Both the position numbers and the translations under genes were made by a program. A DNA stretch of 27,567 nt from Planctomycetota bacterium (lineage in GTDB: Bacteria; Planctomycetota; Phycisphaerae; FEN-1346; JAACEH01): contig JAFGPY010000325.1 in NCBI GenBank assembly GCA_016935955.1, positions 1 through 27,567 on the forward strand. Direction: 5' to 3'. The notes under the pieces are model-generated. The model was not told the origin of the DNA, made no database searches, and saw only the letters and a list, made by a program, of their open reading frames with translations. This document shows positions 7,600-14,874 of the stretch, one piece after another; positions within the stretch are counted from its first letter, which is position 1, and each line of letters begins with the position of its first letter.

Positions 7600-7805
7600 G
7601 TTGTCCTGACGCACGCCCTTGCGATGCGCACCCGGCGGCGGCAGGTCGATGAACTCTCCCCTCGTAATCTCCCTGTTCAGCAATGGCCGTCCTTGGCGCC
7701 GCGTCAGCGCCACAGGGGGCCGGGCGCGCCGGCGTAGGCGGGCGTGTCCCGAGAAGCCGCGGCCTTTATGGAACGAGGGCCGCAAACATCCTGAAGGAGA
7801 CTTCG

Positions 7806-8624
7806 ATGAACCGCATCATGTTGTGCAGTGTGTGTGTCGTGGCGTTGCTCTGTCAGACGTCGTGGGCCGATCCCTGGGCCGACATCGTCGTTTCGTACAA
7901 TGCCGGCGACGCGACCGATTACACGAATTCCTCGGTCGTTCTGGGCGAGCCCAGCCGCACGACGGCCGCCTGGCCCGAGGGCACCGAGAGCGTCCGCATG
8001 ACGGCCTCGGCGTGGCAGGAGAGCGAGGTCCTGAAGATCGGCAACGGGGGCAGCCTGGTGGTCGGATTCCGGACGCCCGTCGAGAACGATCCGCTGAACC
8101 CGTTCGGCATCGACCTGCTCATCTTCACGAACCTGGCCTATGCCTCGTCCGACTGGCCGGCCAACCAGACCATCGGGTCGCCGCTGTATTCTTTTGGCGG
8201 CGCGATCGGCACAATCTCCGTCAGCCAGGACGGCGTCCTCTGGTACCAGGTTACCAGCACCGGTCCGATGTTCCCGACGCACGCCTACCTGAGCGCCGAG
8301 GCCGACGCCTATGCCACGGGAGCGACGCCGACCGACTACACGCTGCCGGTCGACCCGTCGCTGTCGGGCGACGACTTCGCCGGCCTGTCGCTTACGGCGG
8401 CCCTGGCCCTGTATAACGGCAGTGGCGGCGGCTTGGGCATCGACCTGTCGGCCCTCGAGGGCGGCACGGTCGGCCTGGACTGGATTCAGTACGTGAAGAT
8501 CGAAGGGGCCACCAACGCCCTGGACGGGTTCGCCGACGTAGCGGCGGTCCCCGAACCGGCGACGATGCTGCTCCTGGGCGGCGGTCTGGCGGCCATGGCG
8601 ATGCGCCGACGCCGCGCGCGGTAA
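7806..8624 (+). CDS. PEP-CTERM surface protein under a cobalamin riboswitch
   Basis: This encodes 272 residues. The signal peptide is at 1-21 (cleavage SWA/D). The body is rich in beta-strand-like Gly/Thr/Ser segments, including GNGGSLVVGF and NPFGIDLLIF near residues 80-110. The C-terminal sorting signal is complete: VPEPATM at about 248-254, a short hydrophobic helix, then an arginine cluster ending RRRRAR. Proteins of this type are cut and processed by an exosortase; none is encoded in this window. AAGGAG at 7794-7799 lies 6 nt before the ATG, which fixes the start. The only promoter seen upstream is at 7259, so expression should depend on the riboswitch. This suggests a role in corrinoid binding or uptake at the cell surface. 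That role is inferred from regulation and from adjacent btuFCD; the fold itself was not recognised. Confidence 0.85.
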   Translation: MNRIMLCSVCVVALLCQTSWADPWADIVVSYNAGDATDYTNSSVVLGEPSRTTAAWPEGTESVRMTASAWQESEVLKIGNGGSLVVGFRTPVENDPLNPFGIDLLIFTNLAYASSDWPANQTIGSPLYSFGGAIGTISVSQDGVLWYQVTSTGPMFPTHAYLSAEADAYATGATPTDYTLPVDPSLSGDDFAGLSLTAALALYNGSGGGLGIDLSALEGGTVGLDWIQYVKIEGATNALDGFADVAAVPEPATMLLLGGGLAAMAMRRRRAR

Positions 8625-8640
8625 GACGACGTGAAGTAAC

Positions 8641-8694
8641 GGCAACCGGATCGCGGCGAGCCGCCCCGTTCCGTCGCGACCGGTTGCCTCTCTT
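8641..8694 (+). terminator. Terminator after the PEP-CTERM gene
   Basis: GGCAACCGG(A)TCGCG from 8641 pairs with CGCGACCGGTTGCC ending at 8688, a 14-bp stem with one bulged A. TCTCTT follows at 8689-8694. The T-tract is weak, so read-through into the 8750 gene is possible. Confidence 0.65.
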
Positions 8695-8749
8695 GTGATT
8701 CCGGGGACGCGGACTGCAATCGCGGCCCGATCTTATTCGAGGATGTGCG

Positions 8750-10591
8750 ATGGTTCGCATGGTGAGGATGATTCTGGCCTGCACGCTGTCGGTTCTCGGT
8801 GCGACGATGTTCGCAGCTGCCGACGACGGCGCGTGGACGCATCGCGGCCGCGACGTGGCTCGCAACAGTGTGGCCGATCCCGGTGCGGCGGCGCCTGCGA
8901 TCGCGACGCCGCGGTTCGTGGCGTCGGTCCCGGACGTCGACCTGGTGGGCCAGAGCGCGCCGGTCGTGGCCGACCACAAGGTGTTCGTCAGCGGTCGGCG
9001 GACCACGCTCGACGGCGACACCGAAATCGTCACGGACGTGGTGGCGGCCTTCAGCGAAATCGACGGGCAATTGGTCTGGGCCGAGCCGGTTGGCATCGCG
9101 GAGTGGGACAGCTTCAGCCCGCCGACCGTGGACCTGGCGCGCGGCAACGTGCTGATGGCCTCGGGCAACGCGGTGACGGCCCTGGACATGGACAGCGGCG
9201 CGCAGGTGTGGCAAGCCACGCTGGGCACGCGGCCGGTGGTCAACAGCAGCATTTGCGTGTTCGGCGACCAGGCCTTCGTCATCGACTACACCGGGGCGAT
9301 GCCCGGCGCGACGCTTTACGTCCTGAACCTCGATCCGAACCACGCGACCCTGGCGGCAGGGGAGGTGGCCTGGACGCAACCGATCAACAAGTGCGGCGGA
9401 GGCGACGAGGTGGCCGTTGACGAGTCGGGCGTCCCGATGCTGATCGTGACCGATTCGGACGGTTATCTGCGGCAATTCTCGCCCGACGGACAGACGGGCT
9501 GGGTGCTCGACGTTCCGGGGGCCGGCAGCTTCTATCCCCCGCCGCCGTTCGGTGCGTTCTTCGGCGGTTCGACGGTCGTCGAGGGGCGCGTCTATGCCGC
9601 CACGTACGAGTTCTACGGCGTCGAGGATTCGGGCCTGCTCTATTGCGTCGATGCGACGACCGGCGCGGAGATCTGGAGCGAACCGTCGGAGCGGACCGAT
9701 GCGATTCCGATTGTCACCGATTCGCTGGTGATCCTCAGTGCCGGGCTCGACGGCTATGGCAGCGTGCCCAAGGTAGAGGCCTTCGACAAGGTGACCGGCC
9801 TCAAGCAGTGGGAGTGGACGGGCGGCGGCGGATGGACCGTGCAGCCGGTGCTCGTGGGCGACACGCTGTACGTCGGGGCGCTGCCGGTCGACGACGACTA
9901 TGCGCCGTGCACGGCGCTGTACGCCCTGGACCTGACGAAGACGCCCGACGAGCCGGGTTTCATCGTCGCCAGCTACGCGGGGGCCGGCAGCAGTCCGGCC
10001 TTCGCCCATGGCAACATCTACACGATCGGGGCCGCAGGATTGCACGCCTTCGGTCCGGCGGTGACCCTGGCCGGCGACCCGGCGATTGAGGTGGCCACCG
10101 AGGACGGGCTGGACTGGGTCTATCAGAACACGCCGAACATTCTGGCCAAGGGCGGGCACTACGTGACCCTGACGGTGACCGTGACGGACCTGAACGGCAA
10201 CGACAGCGTCCGCGTCGCGGTGGCCAAGCGGCCGGGCAGCGGCGTGGGGGAAGTCGTAATCGCCGGCGGCGCGACGACGTTCGAGAGGCTCATCTACGGT
10301 TCCGACCGCAGCTTGGGCCTGGACGGGTACCTGACGCTGGACGTGACGGCCGCGGGCAACGTCGCAGGCAGCACGACGATCGGCGTGCCGTTTCGTTGCC
10401 GCGTGCTCGGAGACATCGACGGCAACGGAGGCGCGGAGCCGACCGACATGTCATCCCTGATCAACACGCTGAACGGCATGAAGCCGCCGGGCATTCCCGA
10501 CGCGGCGTTCGATCTGGACGCCAATGGCGGCGCCGAGCCGGGAGACCTGTCGCTGCTGATCAACATTCTGAACGGTCTGCCGGTGCGGTAG
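8750..10591 (+). CDS. Secreted PQQ-like beta-propeller protein with Ig-like and dockerin-like tail
   Basis: This encodes 613 residues. The ATG at 8750 has GAGG at 8739-8742; in-frame ATGs at 8762 and 8768 are possible alternatives. A signal peptide ends near residue 24 (FAAA/DDG). Residues of about 25-440 show PQQ/YncE-type propeller strands: repeated 'APVVADHKVFVS', 'VTALDMDSGAQVWQ', 'LYCVDATTGAEIW' and 'VEAFDKVTGLKQWEW' segments, each blade ending in a Trp. Residues of about 445-550 form an Ig-like domain, and about 552-613 two dockerin-like loops (DIDGNGGAEPTD and DLDANGGAEPGD). The last 165 or so residues match the end of the 431 protein. No ligand is shown by the sequence. Propellers of the BtuG type bind cobalamin on the Bacteroides surface, and the neighbours here are B12 genes, so a corrinoid-binding role is worth testing. 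A general surface scaffold is the alternative. Confidence 0.82.
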   Translation: MVRMVRMILACTLSVLGATMFAAADDGAWTHRGRDVARNSVADPGAAAPAIATPRFVASVPDVDLVGQSAPVVADHKVFVSGRRTTLDGDTEIVTDVVAAFSEIDGQLVWAEPVGIAEWDSFSPPTVDLARGNVLMASGNAVTALDMDSGAQVWQATLGTRPVVNSSICVFGDQAFVIDYTGAMPGATLYVLNLDPNHATLAAGEVAWTQPINKCGGGDEVAVDESGVPMLIVTDSDGYLRQFSPDGQTGWVLDVPGAGSFYPPPPFGAFFGGSTVVEGRVYAATYEFYGVEDSGLLYCVDATTGAEIWSEPSERTDAIPIVTDSLVILSAGLDGYGSVPKVEAFDKVTGLKQWEWTGGGGWTVQPVLVGDTLYVGALPVDDDYAPCTALYALDLTKTPDEPGFIVASYAGAGSSPAFAHGNIYTIGAAGLHAFGPAVTLAGDPAIEVATEDGLDWVYQNTPNILAKGGHYVTLTVTVTDLNGNDSVRVAVAKRPGSGVGEVVIAGGATTFERLIYGSDRSLGLDGYLTLDVTAAGNVAGSTTIGVPFRCRVLGDIDGNGGAEPTDMSSLINTLNGMKPPGIPDAAFDLDANGGAEPGDLSLLINILNGLPVR

Positions 10592-10616
10592 GGAACCACG
10601 GGGCGCCACGCACAAG

Positions 10617-10680
10617 CCCGCCGCACTGCGGCGGGATACGAACGTTCGCAAACCGTTCGATCCCCCAGCCATGCTGGGGG
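10617..10680. terminator. Two hairpins between convergent genes
   Basis: CCCGCCGC-ACT-GCGGCGGG (10617-10635) and CCCCCAGC-CAT-GCTGGGGG (10662-10680) are both perfect 8-bp stems. They lie between the end of the 8750 gene and the end of the minus-strand HD gene. Neither has a T-run, so termination is inferred from position. Confidence 0.4.
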
Positions 10681-10738
10681 CTTCAACGGCAGCGCCGCCA
10701 GCCGATTAGAGTCTATTCAACCGTGAAATGCTCTAGTA

Positions 10739-11302
10739 CTACAGCCCCAGCTTGCCGCTGATGGCCTTCATGGCATCGAGGACGAAGCCGATGTGTTCGT
10801 CGAGGGTGACGCCGAGTTCGGCGGCGCCGCGCTCGATCATCTCGCGGTCCACGCCGGCGGCGAACTGCTTTTCCTTCCACTTCTTCTTGACCGACTTGAC
10901 GGTGACGTCGGCCAGTTGTTTCGACGGCCGCACGAGGGCCACGGCGATGATCAGGCCCGTGAGTTCGTCCACGGCGTAGATGGCCTTTTCCATGAGCGAA
11001 TCGCGTGGCGTCTGCGTGTGCTCGGCGTGAGCCAGGATGGCCTTGACGAGTTGCTCGTCGTAACCTTGGCCGCGCAGGTAGTCGGCCCCCTTGAACGGAT
11101 GGTCGTCGAGGCTCGGGTACTTCTCGTAATCGAAATCGTGCAGCAGGCCGACGATGCCCCAGCGGTCCGGGTCCTCGCCGAACTTGACGGCGTAGGCCCG
11201 CATGGCCGCCTCGACGGCGTAGGCGTGCTTGCGCAGATTCTCGTTGGCGGTCCACTGGTTGAGGATGCTCTCGGTTTCCTCGTGGGTCGGCCACTTGGAC
11301 AT
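10739..11302 (-). CDS. HD-domain phosphohydrolase-like protein
   Basis: This encodes 187 residues. The metal-binding HD pattern is visible: His26, His55-Asp56 (GLLHDFDYEKYP), HAEH at 92-95 and Asp112 (AVDELTG). HD proteins usually hydrolyse phosphomonoesters or nucleotides, but the substrate is unknown. The open frame continues upstream into the antisense of rarA. The start at 11302 is chosen because AAGGAG lies at a normal distance upstream on this strand and a promoter precedes it. There is no signal peptide or membrane segment, so it is cytosolic. It is divergent from rarA. Its stop codon overlaps TAGTACTACA (10735-10744), which resembles the end of the 3637-3796 element. Confidence 0.82.
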   Translation of the reverse strand: MSKWPTHEETESILNQWTANENLRKHAYAVEAAMRAYAVKFGEDPDRWGIVGLLHDFDYEKYPSLDDHPFKGADYLRGQGYDEQLVKAILAHAEHTQTPRDSLMEKAIYAVDELTGLIIAVALVRPSKQLADVTVKSVKKKWKEKQFAAGVDREMIERGAAELGVTLDEHIGFVLDAMKAISGKLGL

Positions 11303-11342
11303 GGCGATTCTCCTTGCTATGCCTGCGGATTCGATGGCCCCG

Positions 11343-11371
11343 ACTCTACGGCCGTGGCGGACCGCTGTCAA
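11343..11371 (-). promoter_or_regulatory. Promoter of the HD-domain gene
   Basis: On the minus strand TTGACA (11371-11366) and TAGAGT (11348-11343) are 17 nt apart. Transcription would start near 11336, leaving a leader of about 34 nt that includes the AAGGAG ribosome site. Confidence 0.6.
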
Positions 11372-11430
11372 GCGGCAGAACGATTGCGGCCCGGGGCCGG
11401 GATACGCCCTTGGTACGGCGGCGGCCGCGA

Positions 11431-11439
11431 TGATATAAT
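11431..11439 (+). promoter_or_regulatory. Extended -10 promoter of rarA, probably leaderless
   Basis: TGATATAAT is a perfect TGn-TATAAT extended -10 element. Eight nt separate it from the rarA ATG at 11448, so the mRNA should start at the codon or within one or two bases. TTGGTA at 11410-11415 may serve as a weak -35 (18-nt spacer). No Shine-Dalgarno sequence is present. Confidence 0.6.
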
Positions 11440-11447
11440 CGCTGTCC

Positions 11448-12833
11448 ATGTCGAAGGATCTTTTCACCGACAGTCTCCAGAAGCGATTGGCCCAGGCGGC
11501 GCCCTTGGCGGTGCGCATGCGGCCGCGGACGCTCGACGAGTTCGTCGGCCAGGAGCACTTCATCGGCCCCGGCAAACTGTTGCGGCGAATGCTCGAGGCA
11601 GATCGCCTGCAGAGCGTGGTCTTCTTCGGTCCGCCCGGCGTCGGCAAGACGGCCCTGGCCACGGTCATCGCCGGCATGACCAGCGCCGAGTTCGTCCCGC
11701 TGGATGCCACGGCGAGCGGCGTGAAGGAAGTCCGGGCCGTGATGGAGGAGGCCCGCACGCGGCTGGAGGCCGGCGGGCGACGAACCGTACTGTTCATCGA
11801 CGAGCTGCACCGTTTCAACCGCGCCCAGCAGGACGTGTTGCTGGGCGACGTGGAGCGGGGCATCGTGATCCTGATCGGCGCGACGACGGAGAACCCGTAT
11901 TTCGCGCTGAACAGTCCGCTGCTGAGCCGCAGTACGGTCTTCCGGTTCGAGTCGCTGTCCAACGAGCAGGTCGTGGCGTTGCTTCGCCGTGCGCTGGCCG
12001 ACGAGGAGCGCGGTTACGGCAAGCACGCGATCGATGCGACCGACGAGGCCCTGGAGCACCTGGCCCGCACGAGCGACGGCGACGCGCGGCGGGCCCTGGG
12101 GGCGCTGGAGATCGCCGTGTTGAGCCAGATGAAGGCCGGCGGCGTCCGCAAGGGCCGCAAGCTCAAGATCGACCTGGCCGTGGCCGAGGAATCGATCCAG
12201 CAGAAGCAGATCGTCTACGACGGCACGGGCGACGAGCACTACGACGCCGCCAGTGCCTTCATCAAGAGCATGCGCGGCAGCGATCCCGATGCGGCCCTGT
12301 ACTGGATGGCCCGCATGCTCGAGGGCGGCGAAGACCCGCGGTTCATCGCCCGGCGAATCGCCATCTGTGCGGCCGAGGACGTGGGCAACGCCGATCCGAT
12401 GGCCCTGGTCGTGGCCAGCGCGGCCCTGGAGGTGAGCGAGTTCGTCGGCCTGCCCGAGGCCCAGTTGCCCCTGGCCCAGGCGGCCGTCTACATCGCCTGC
12501 GCTGCCAAGAGCAACGCCGTGACGATGGGCATCTTCGCGGCCCGCGAGGACGTTCGCGAGAACCGCACGCTGCCCGTGCCCGTGCACCTTCGCGACGCCA
12601 ACTACCGCGGGGCCGAGGCTATGGGTCACGGCAAGGGGTACCAATACGCGCACGACTCGGCCGGCGGCGTGGCGGCCCAGGACTACCTGGGCGTGGACCG
12701 CACCTACTACACGCCGACCGACCGTGGTTACGAGAAGAAGATTGCCGCCCGGCTGGAGGAGATTCGCGCCGTGCTTCGCCAGGGCAAGATCGAGGCGGCC
12801 CAACGCAAGAGGAACGCAGAGCATCGTGACTGA
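11448..12833 (+). CDS. rarA: Replication-associated recombination AAA+ ATPase RarA (MgsA)
   Basis: This encodes 461 residues, full length for the family. RarA acts at stalled replication forks and is related to clamp-loader subunits. Motifs: the PLAVRMRPRTLDEFVGQEH entry (19-37), Walker A GPPGVGKT (61-68), Walker B FIDELHRFN (116-124), sensor-1 GATTENPYFALN, an arginine finger in LLSRS, and the C-terminal RarA part with DEHYDAASAFIKS, GEDPRFIARR and GYQYAHD. The ATG at 11448 is the natural start: residues 1-18 match the usual RarA N-terminus and an extended -10 box sits directly before it. The stop overlaps the GTG start of the cyclo-ligase gene by 8 nt, so the two are probably cotranscribed. 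Confidence 0.95.
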   Translation: MSKDLFTDSLQKRLAQAAPLAVRMRPRTLDEFVGQEHFIGPGKLLRRMLEADRLQSVVFFGPPGVGKTALATVIAGMTSAEFVPLDATASGVKEVRAVMEEARTRLEAGGRRTVLFIDELHRFNRAQQDVLLGDVERGIVILIGATTENPYFALNSPLLSRSTVFRFESLSNEQVVALLRRALADEERGYGKHAIDATDEALEHLARTSDGDARRALGALEIAVLSQMKAGGVRKGRKLKIDLAVAEESIQQKQIVYDGTGDEHYDAASAFIKSMRGSDPDAALYWMARMLEGGEDPRFIARRIAICAAEDVGNADPMALVVASAALEVSEFVGLPEAQLPLAQAAVYIACAAKSNAVTMGIFAAREDVRENRTLPVPVHLRDANYRGAEAMGHGKGYQYAHDSAGGVAAQDYLGVDRTYYTPTDRGYEKKIAARLEEIRAVLRQGKIEAAQRKRNAEHRD

Positions 12834-13548
12834 GCCGAAGCATCCCCAATGCCGCACGTGCCGCGTCTGGCAGGCTCGCAAGGGCGAGGCCGACTTCTCG
12901 TGCCCCGGACTGCCGGAGCACAAGAGCGAGCTGCGCCGGGCGATTACCGTCAGCCTGTCGTCGATGACGCCCGAGATTCGTCGCCAGAAGAGCGAGGCGA
13001 TCTGCCGCCACGTGAAGGGAATCGACCTGTACGCGCGGGCCCGGACGGTGATGGCCTACGTGGCCCTGGAGATGGAGCCCGACCCGTGGTCGCTGATTCG
13101 CGAGATGTGGCAGGCCGGCAAGCGCGTCGTCGTGCCGCGCGTCGAGCCGCCGTTCGAAGAACCGCGCATCGGCTACCTTCACCAGAGGAAGGTCATCCCG
13201 GTGCTGCTGAAGCCGCAATATGTGGACGACCCGCACGACCACGGCGAACTGGAGATGACCGTCTTCGGCATCTGCGAGCCGAAGTCTGCGGCCGCGGCCG
13301 TTCCGCCGGACGAGATCGACCTGATCCTCGTGCCGTGCCTGGCCTTCGACCGCCATGGCAACCGCATGGGCAAGGGCGGCGGATTCTACGATCGTTTCCT
13401 GTCGCAGAACGGCGTGTCGGCTGCAACCTGTGGGCTGGCCTTCAGCGAACAGGTCTTCGGCCACCTGCCGGTGTGTCCGCACGATCACCCCGTCGATCTG
13501 CTGGTGACCGAGACGGGCGTCCATGATTTCCGTTGCAGCAAGGAGTGA
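12826..13548 (+). CDS. 5-formyltetrahydrofolate cyclo-ligase with Cys-containing N-terminal extension
   Basis: This encodes 240 residues from a GTG at 12826, which overlaps rarA by 8 nt. The enzyme converts 5-formyl-THF plus ATP to 5,10-methenyl-THF, recycling folate in the cytosol. The family pattern is clear: KSELRRAITVSLSSM near 32-46, a YVALEMEPDP segment, and the ATP/folate loop AFDRHGNRMGKGGGFYDR near 180-197. Typical members begin at the KSELRR segment. Here about 30 residues precede it, with CRTC at 9-12 and Cys26 in FSCPG. No in-frame ATG precedes the conserved region, so the extension is real unless another non-ATG start is used. AAGAGG at 12807-12812 is a possible but distant ribosome site. 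Confidence 0.85.
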   Translation: MTEPKHPQCRTCRVWQARKGEADFSCPGLPEHKSELRRAITVSLSSMTPEIRRQKSEAICRHVKGIDLYARARTVMAYVALEMEPDPWSLIREMWQAGKRVVVPRVEPPFEEPRIGYLHQRKVIPVLLKPQYVDDPHDHGELEMTVFGICEPKSAAAAVPPDEIDLILVPCLAFDRHGNRMGKGGGFYDRFLSQNGVSAATCGLAFSEQVFGHLPVCPHDHPVDLLVTETGVHDFRCSKE

Positions 13549-13573
13549 CCGATCGGAAATTAAGTACTCTTTC

Positions 13574-13682
13574 ATTGGGTGCCATGGCTGCCCTGTCGTA
13601 GATCCCGAGCGCCGTCGAGGGGCAGCCATGCGTGAGAGGGGGGCCATTCGGCATGCCTGCGGGAGCAGGCATGGCACCCAAT
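13574..13682. repeat. 109-bp inverted-repeat unit (GGGTGCCATG type), copy 1
   Basis: The ends are perfect 13-bp inverted repeats (ATTGGGTGCCATG at 13574-13586, its complement at 13670-13682). The interior has two facing GGCTGCCC/GGGGCAGCC and GCCTGC/GCAGGC palindromes. Relatives are at 14542-14616, 14623-14730, 17274-17383 and 22988-23096, all intergenic. Confidence 0.7.
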
Positions 13683-13804
13683 GTTTAGTGCCTGGGAGGC
13701 GAGGGCCTGCTCTGCGAGTTGTTTTCGATAGCGGAAAGACCAAGCCCGGCCGCGGCACGGTGTTTGATATCTGTGTGAAGAAGAGGCGAAAGGAGTTGTT
13801 GCAG

Positions 13805-14524
13805 ATGGCAGGCAAGATGCGCGTATTGGCAATGGGAGCCCACCCGGACGACATGGAGTTTCTGTGCGGCGGCACGCTGGCGCGATTCGCACGCGACGGC
13901 CACGAGGTCTTCATCGCCCATGTTTCCAACGGCGATCGCGGATCGTTCCGCCACCAGCGCGCGGAACTGGCCGGGATTCGCCGCAAGGAGGCCATTGCCG
14001 CCGCGGCGGTTATCGGGGCGACGAGCCTGACGGCCGGCATTCCCGACGGCGACGTGGCCAACACCGTGGAGAACCAGCGGCTCGTGACCGAAATGATTCG
14101 CCAGGCGCGGCCGAATCTGGTCATTGCGACCGATCCGAACGACTATCACGGCGACCACCGGGCGGTCGGCGAGATGGCTATTCACTGCACGTTCATGGCC
14201 ACCTGCCCGCTCTACGAGACGCCCTCGGCCGTGATGGACAAGGTGCCGCCGATCTACTTCTGCGACACCAGCGCGGGGCTGGGGTTCCAGCCGACCGACT
14301 GGGTGGACATCAGCGACGTGATGGAGACGAAGGTGGCCATGATGCGGGCTCACGAGAGCCAGTTCCAGTGGCTCGGCGAGCGGCCCGAGGCCCGCGACGG
14401 CATCGTCGGCGAGTACGAGGCGATCAACCGTTTCCGCGGCATCCAGTGCGGCGTGCGGTACGCCGAGGCCTTCCGCGTCTGCCCGACGCGGGCGCGGATC
14501 ACGCCGTACCGCGTGCTGCCTTAA
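13805..14524 (+). CDS. PIG-L/LmbE-type zinc deacetylase
   Basis: This encodes 239 residues. The family removes N-acetyl groups from GlcNAc-type sugars or related conjugates. Zinc ligands are visible: AHPDD (His13, Asp15-Asp16) and HGDHR (His115, Asp117, His118). GGTLARFARDGHEV after the first motif is also typical. The start at 13805 follows AAAGGAG (13788-13794) and gives the usual N-terminus with VLAMGAHPDD near residue 8. Upstream frame only translates the repeat at 13574-13682. There is no signal peptide, so it should be cytosolic. The exact substrate is unknown. Confidence 0.88.
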   Translation: MAGKMRVLAMGAHPDDMEFLCGGTLARFARDGHEVFIAHVSNGDRGSFRHQRAELAGIRRKEAIAAAAVIGATSLTAGIPDGDVANTVENQRLVTEMIRQARPNLVIATDPNDYHGDHRAVGEMAIHCTFMATCPLYETPSAVMDKVPPIYFCDTSAGLGFQPTDWVDISDVMETKVAMMRAHESQFQWLGERPEARDGIVGEYEAINRFRGIQCGVRYAEAFRVCPTRARITPYRVLP

Positions 14525-14874
14525 GCGGCATTAGGGGGGGCGGGTGCCATGGCTGCCCCGCAGTCATGCGAGCGCGTGGTGATGTTCGACATGCCTGCGG
14601 GGCAGGCATGGCACCCAAAGAGGGGTGGCATGGACCACGCTTGCGTGGCCATGATCCAGCTGGAGGGTGGGTCCCCCGGACCCACGCGCCGAGTTGTAAG
14701 AGCATGCCTGACGTAGCAGGCATGGCACCCAGCAGGAGATGCCGCTTGCCTGATTCCGTTCGGCGGTGCGGTTTTGTTGCGTTTTGCGGTTGACCCGTGT
14801 GGCAGGGAGGGTACCATGCCCCCCCTATAAGACGTCGCACGCCTGCGCGGCGCATTGTGCTGGAGTGATTTGCC
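14525..14874. other. 350-nt intergenic gap holding two repeat units and the SDR promoter
   Basis: Two inverted-repeat units of the GGGTGCCATG type occupy 14542-14616 (10-bp perfect ends) and about 14623-14730. The second contains a GTGGGTCC/GGACCCAC hairpin and a GCATGCCTG/CAGGCATG hairpin. The rest holds the promoter at 14790-14817. No gene is seen. Confidence 0.6.
14790..14817 (+). promoter_or_regulatory. Promoter of the SDR gene
   Basis: TTGACC (14790-14795) and TACCAT (14812-14817) are separated by 16 nt. The leader would be about 50 nt and contains GGAG at 14862-14865, 9 nt before the ATG at 14875. Confidence 0.45.

Noticed and set aside
8486..10159. 557-residue minus-strand frame through the propeller gene
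   Set aside because: It is a shadow of the propeller gene, with Arg/Val/His-rich composition and no family features.
10735..10744. Full second copy of the 160-bp element near the HD gene
   Set aside because: Only ten bases match one end. The partner end and interior palindromes are absent.
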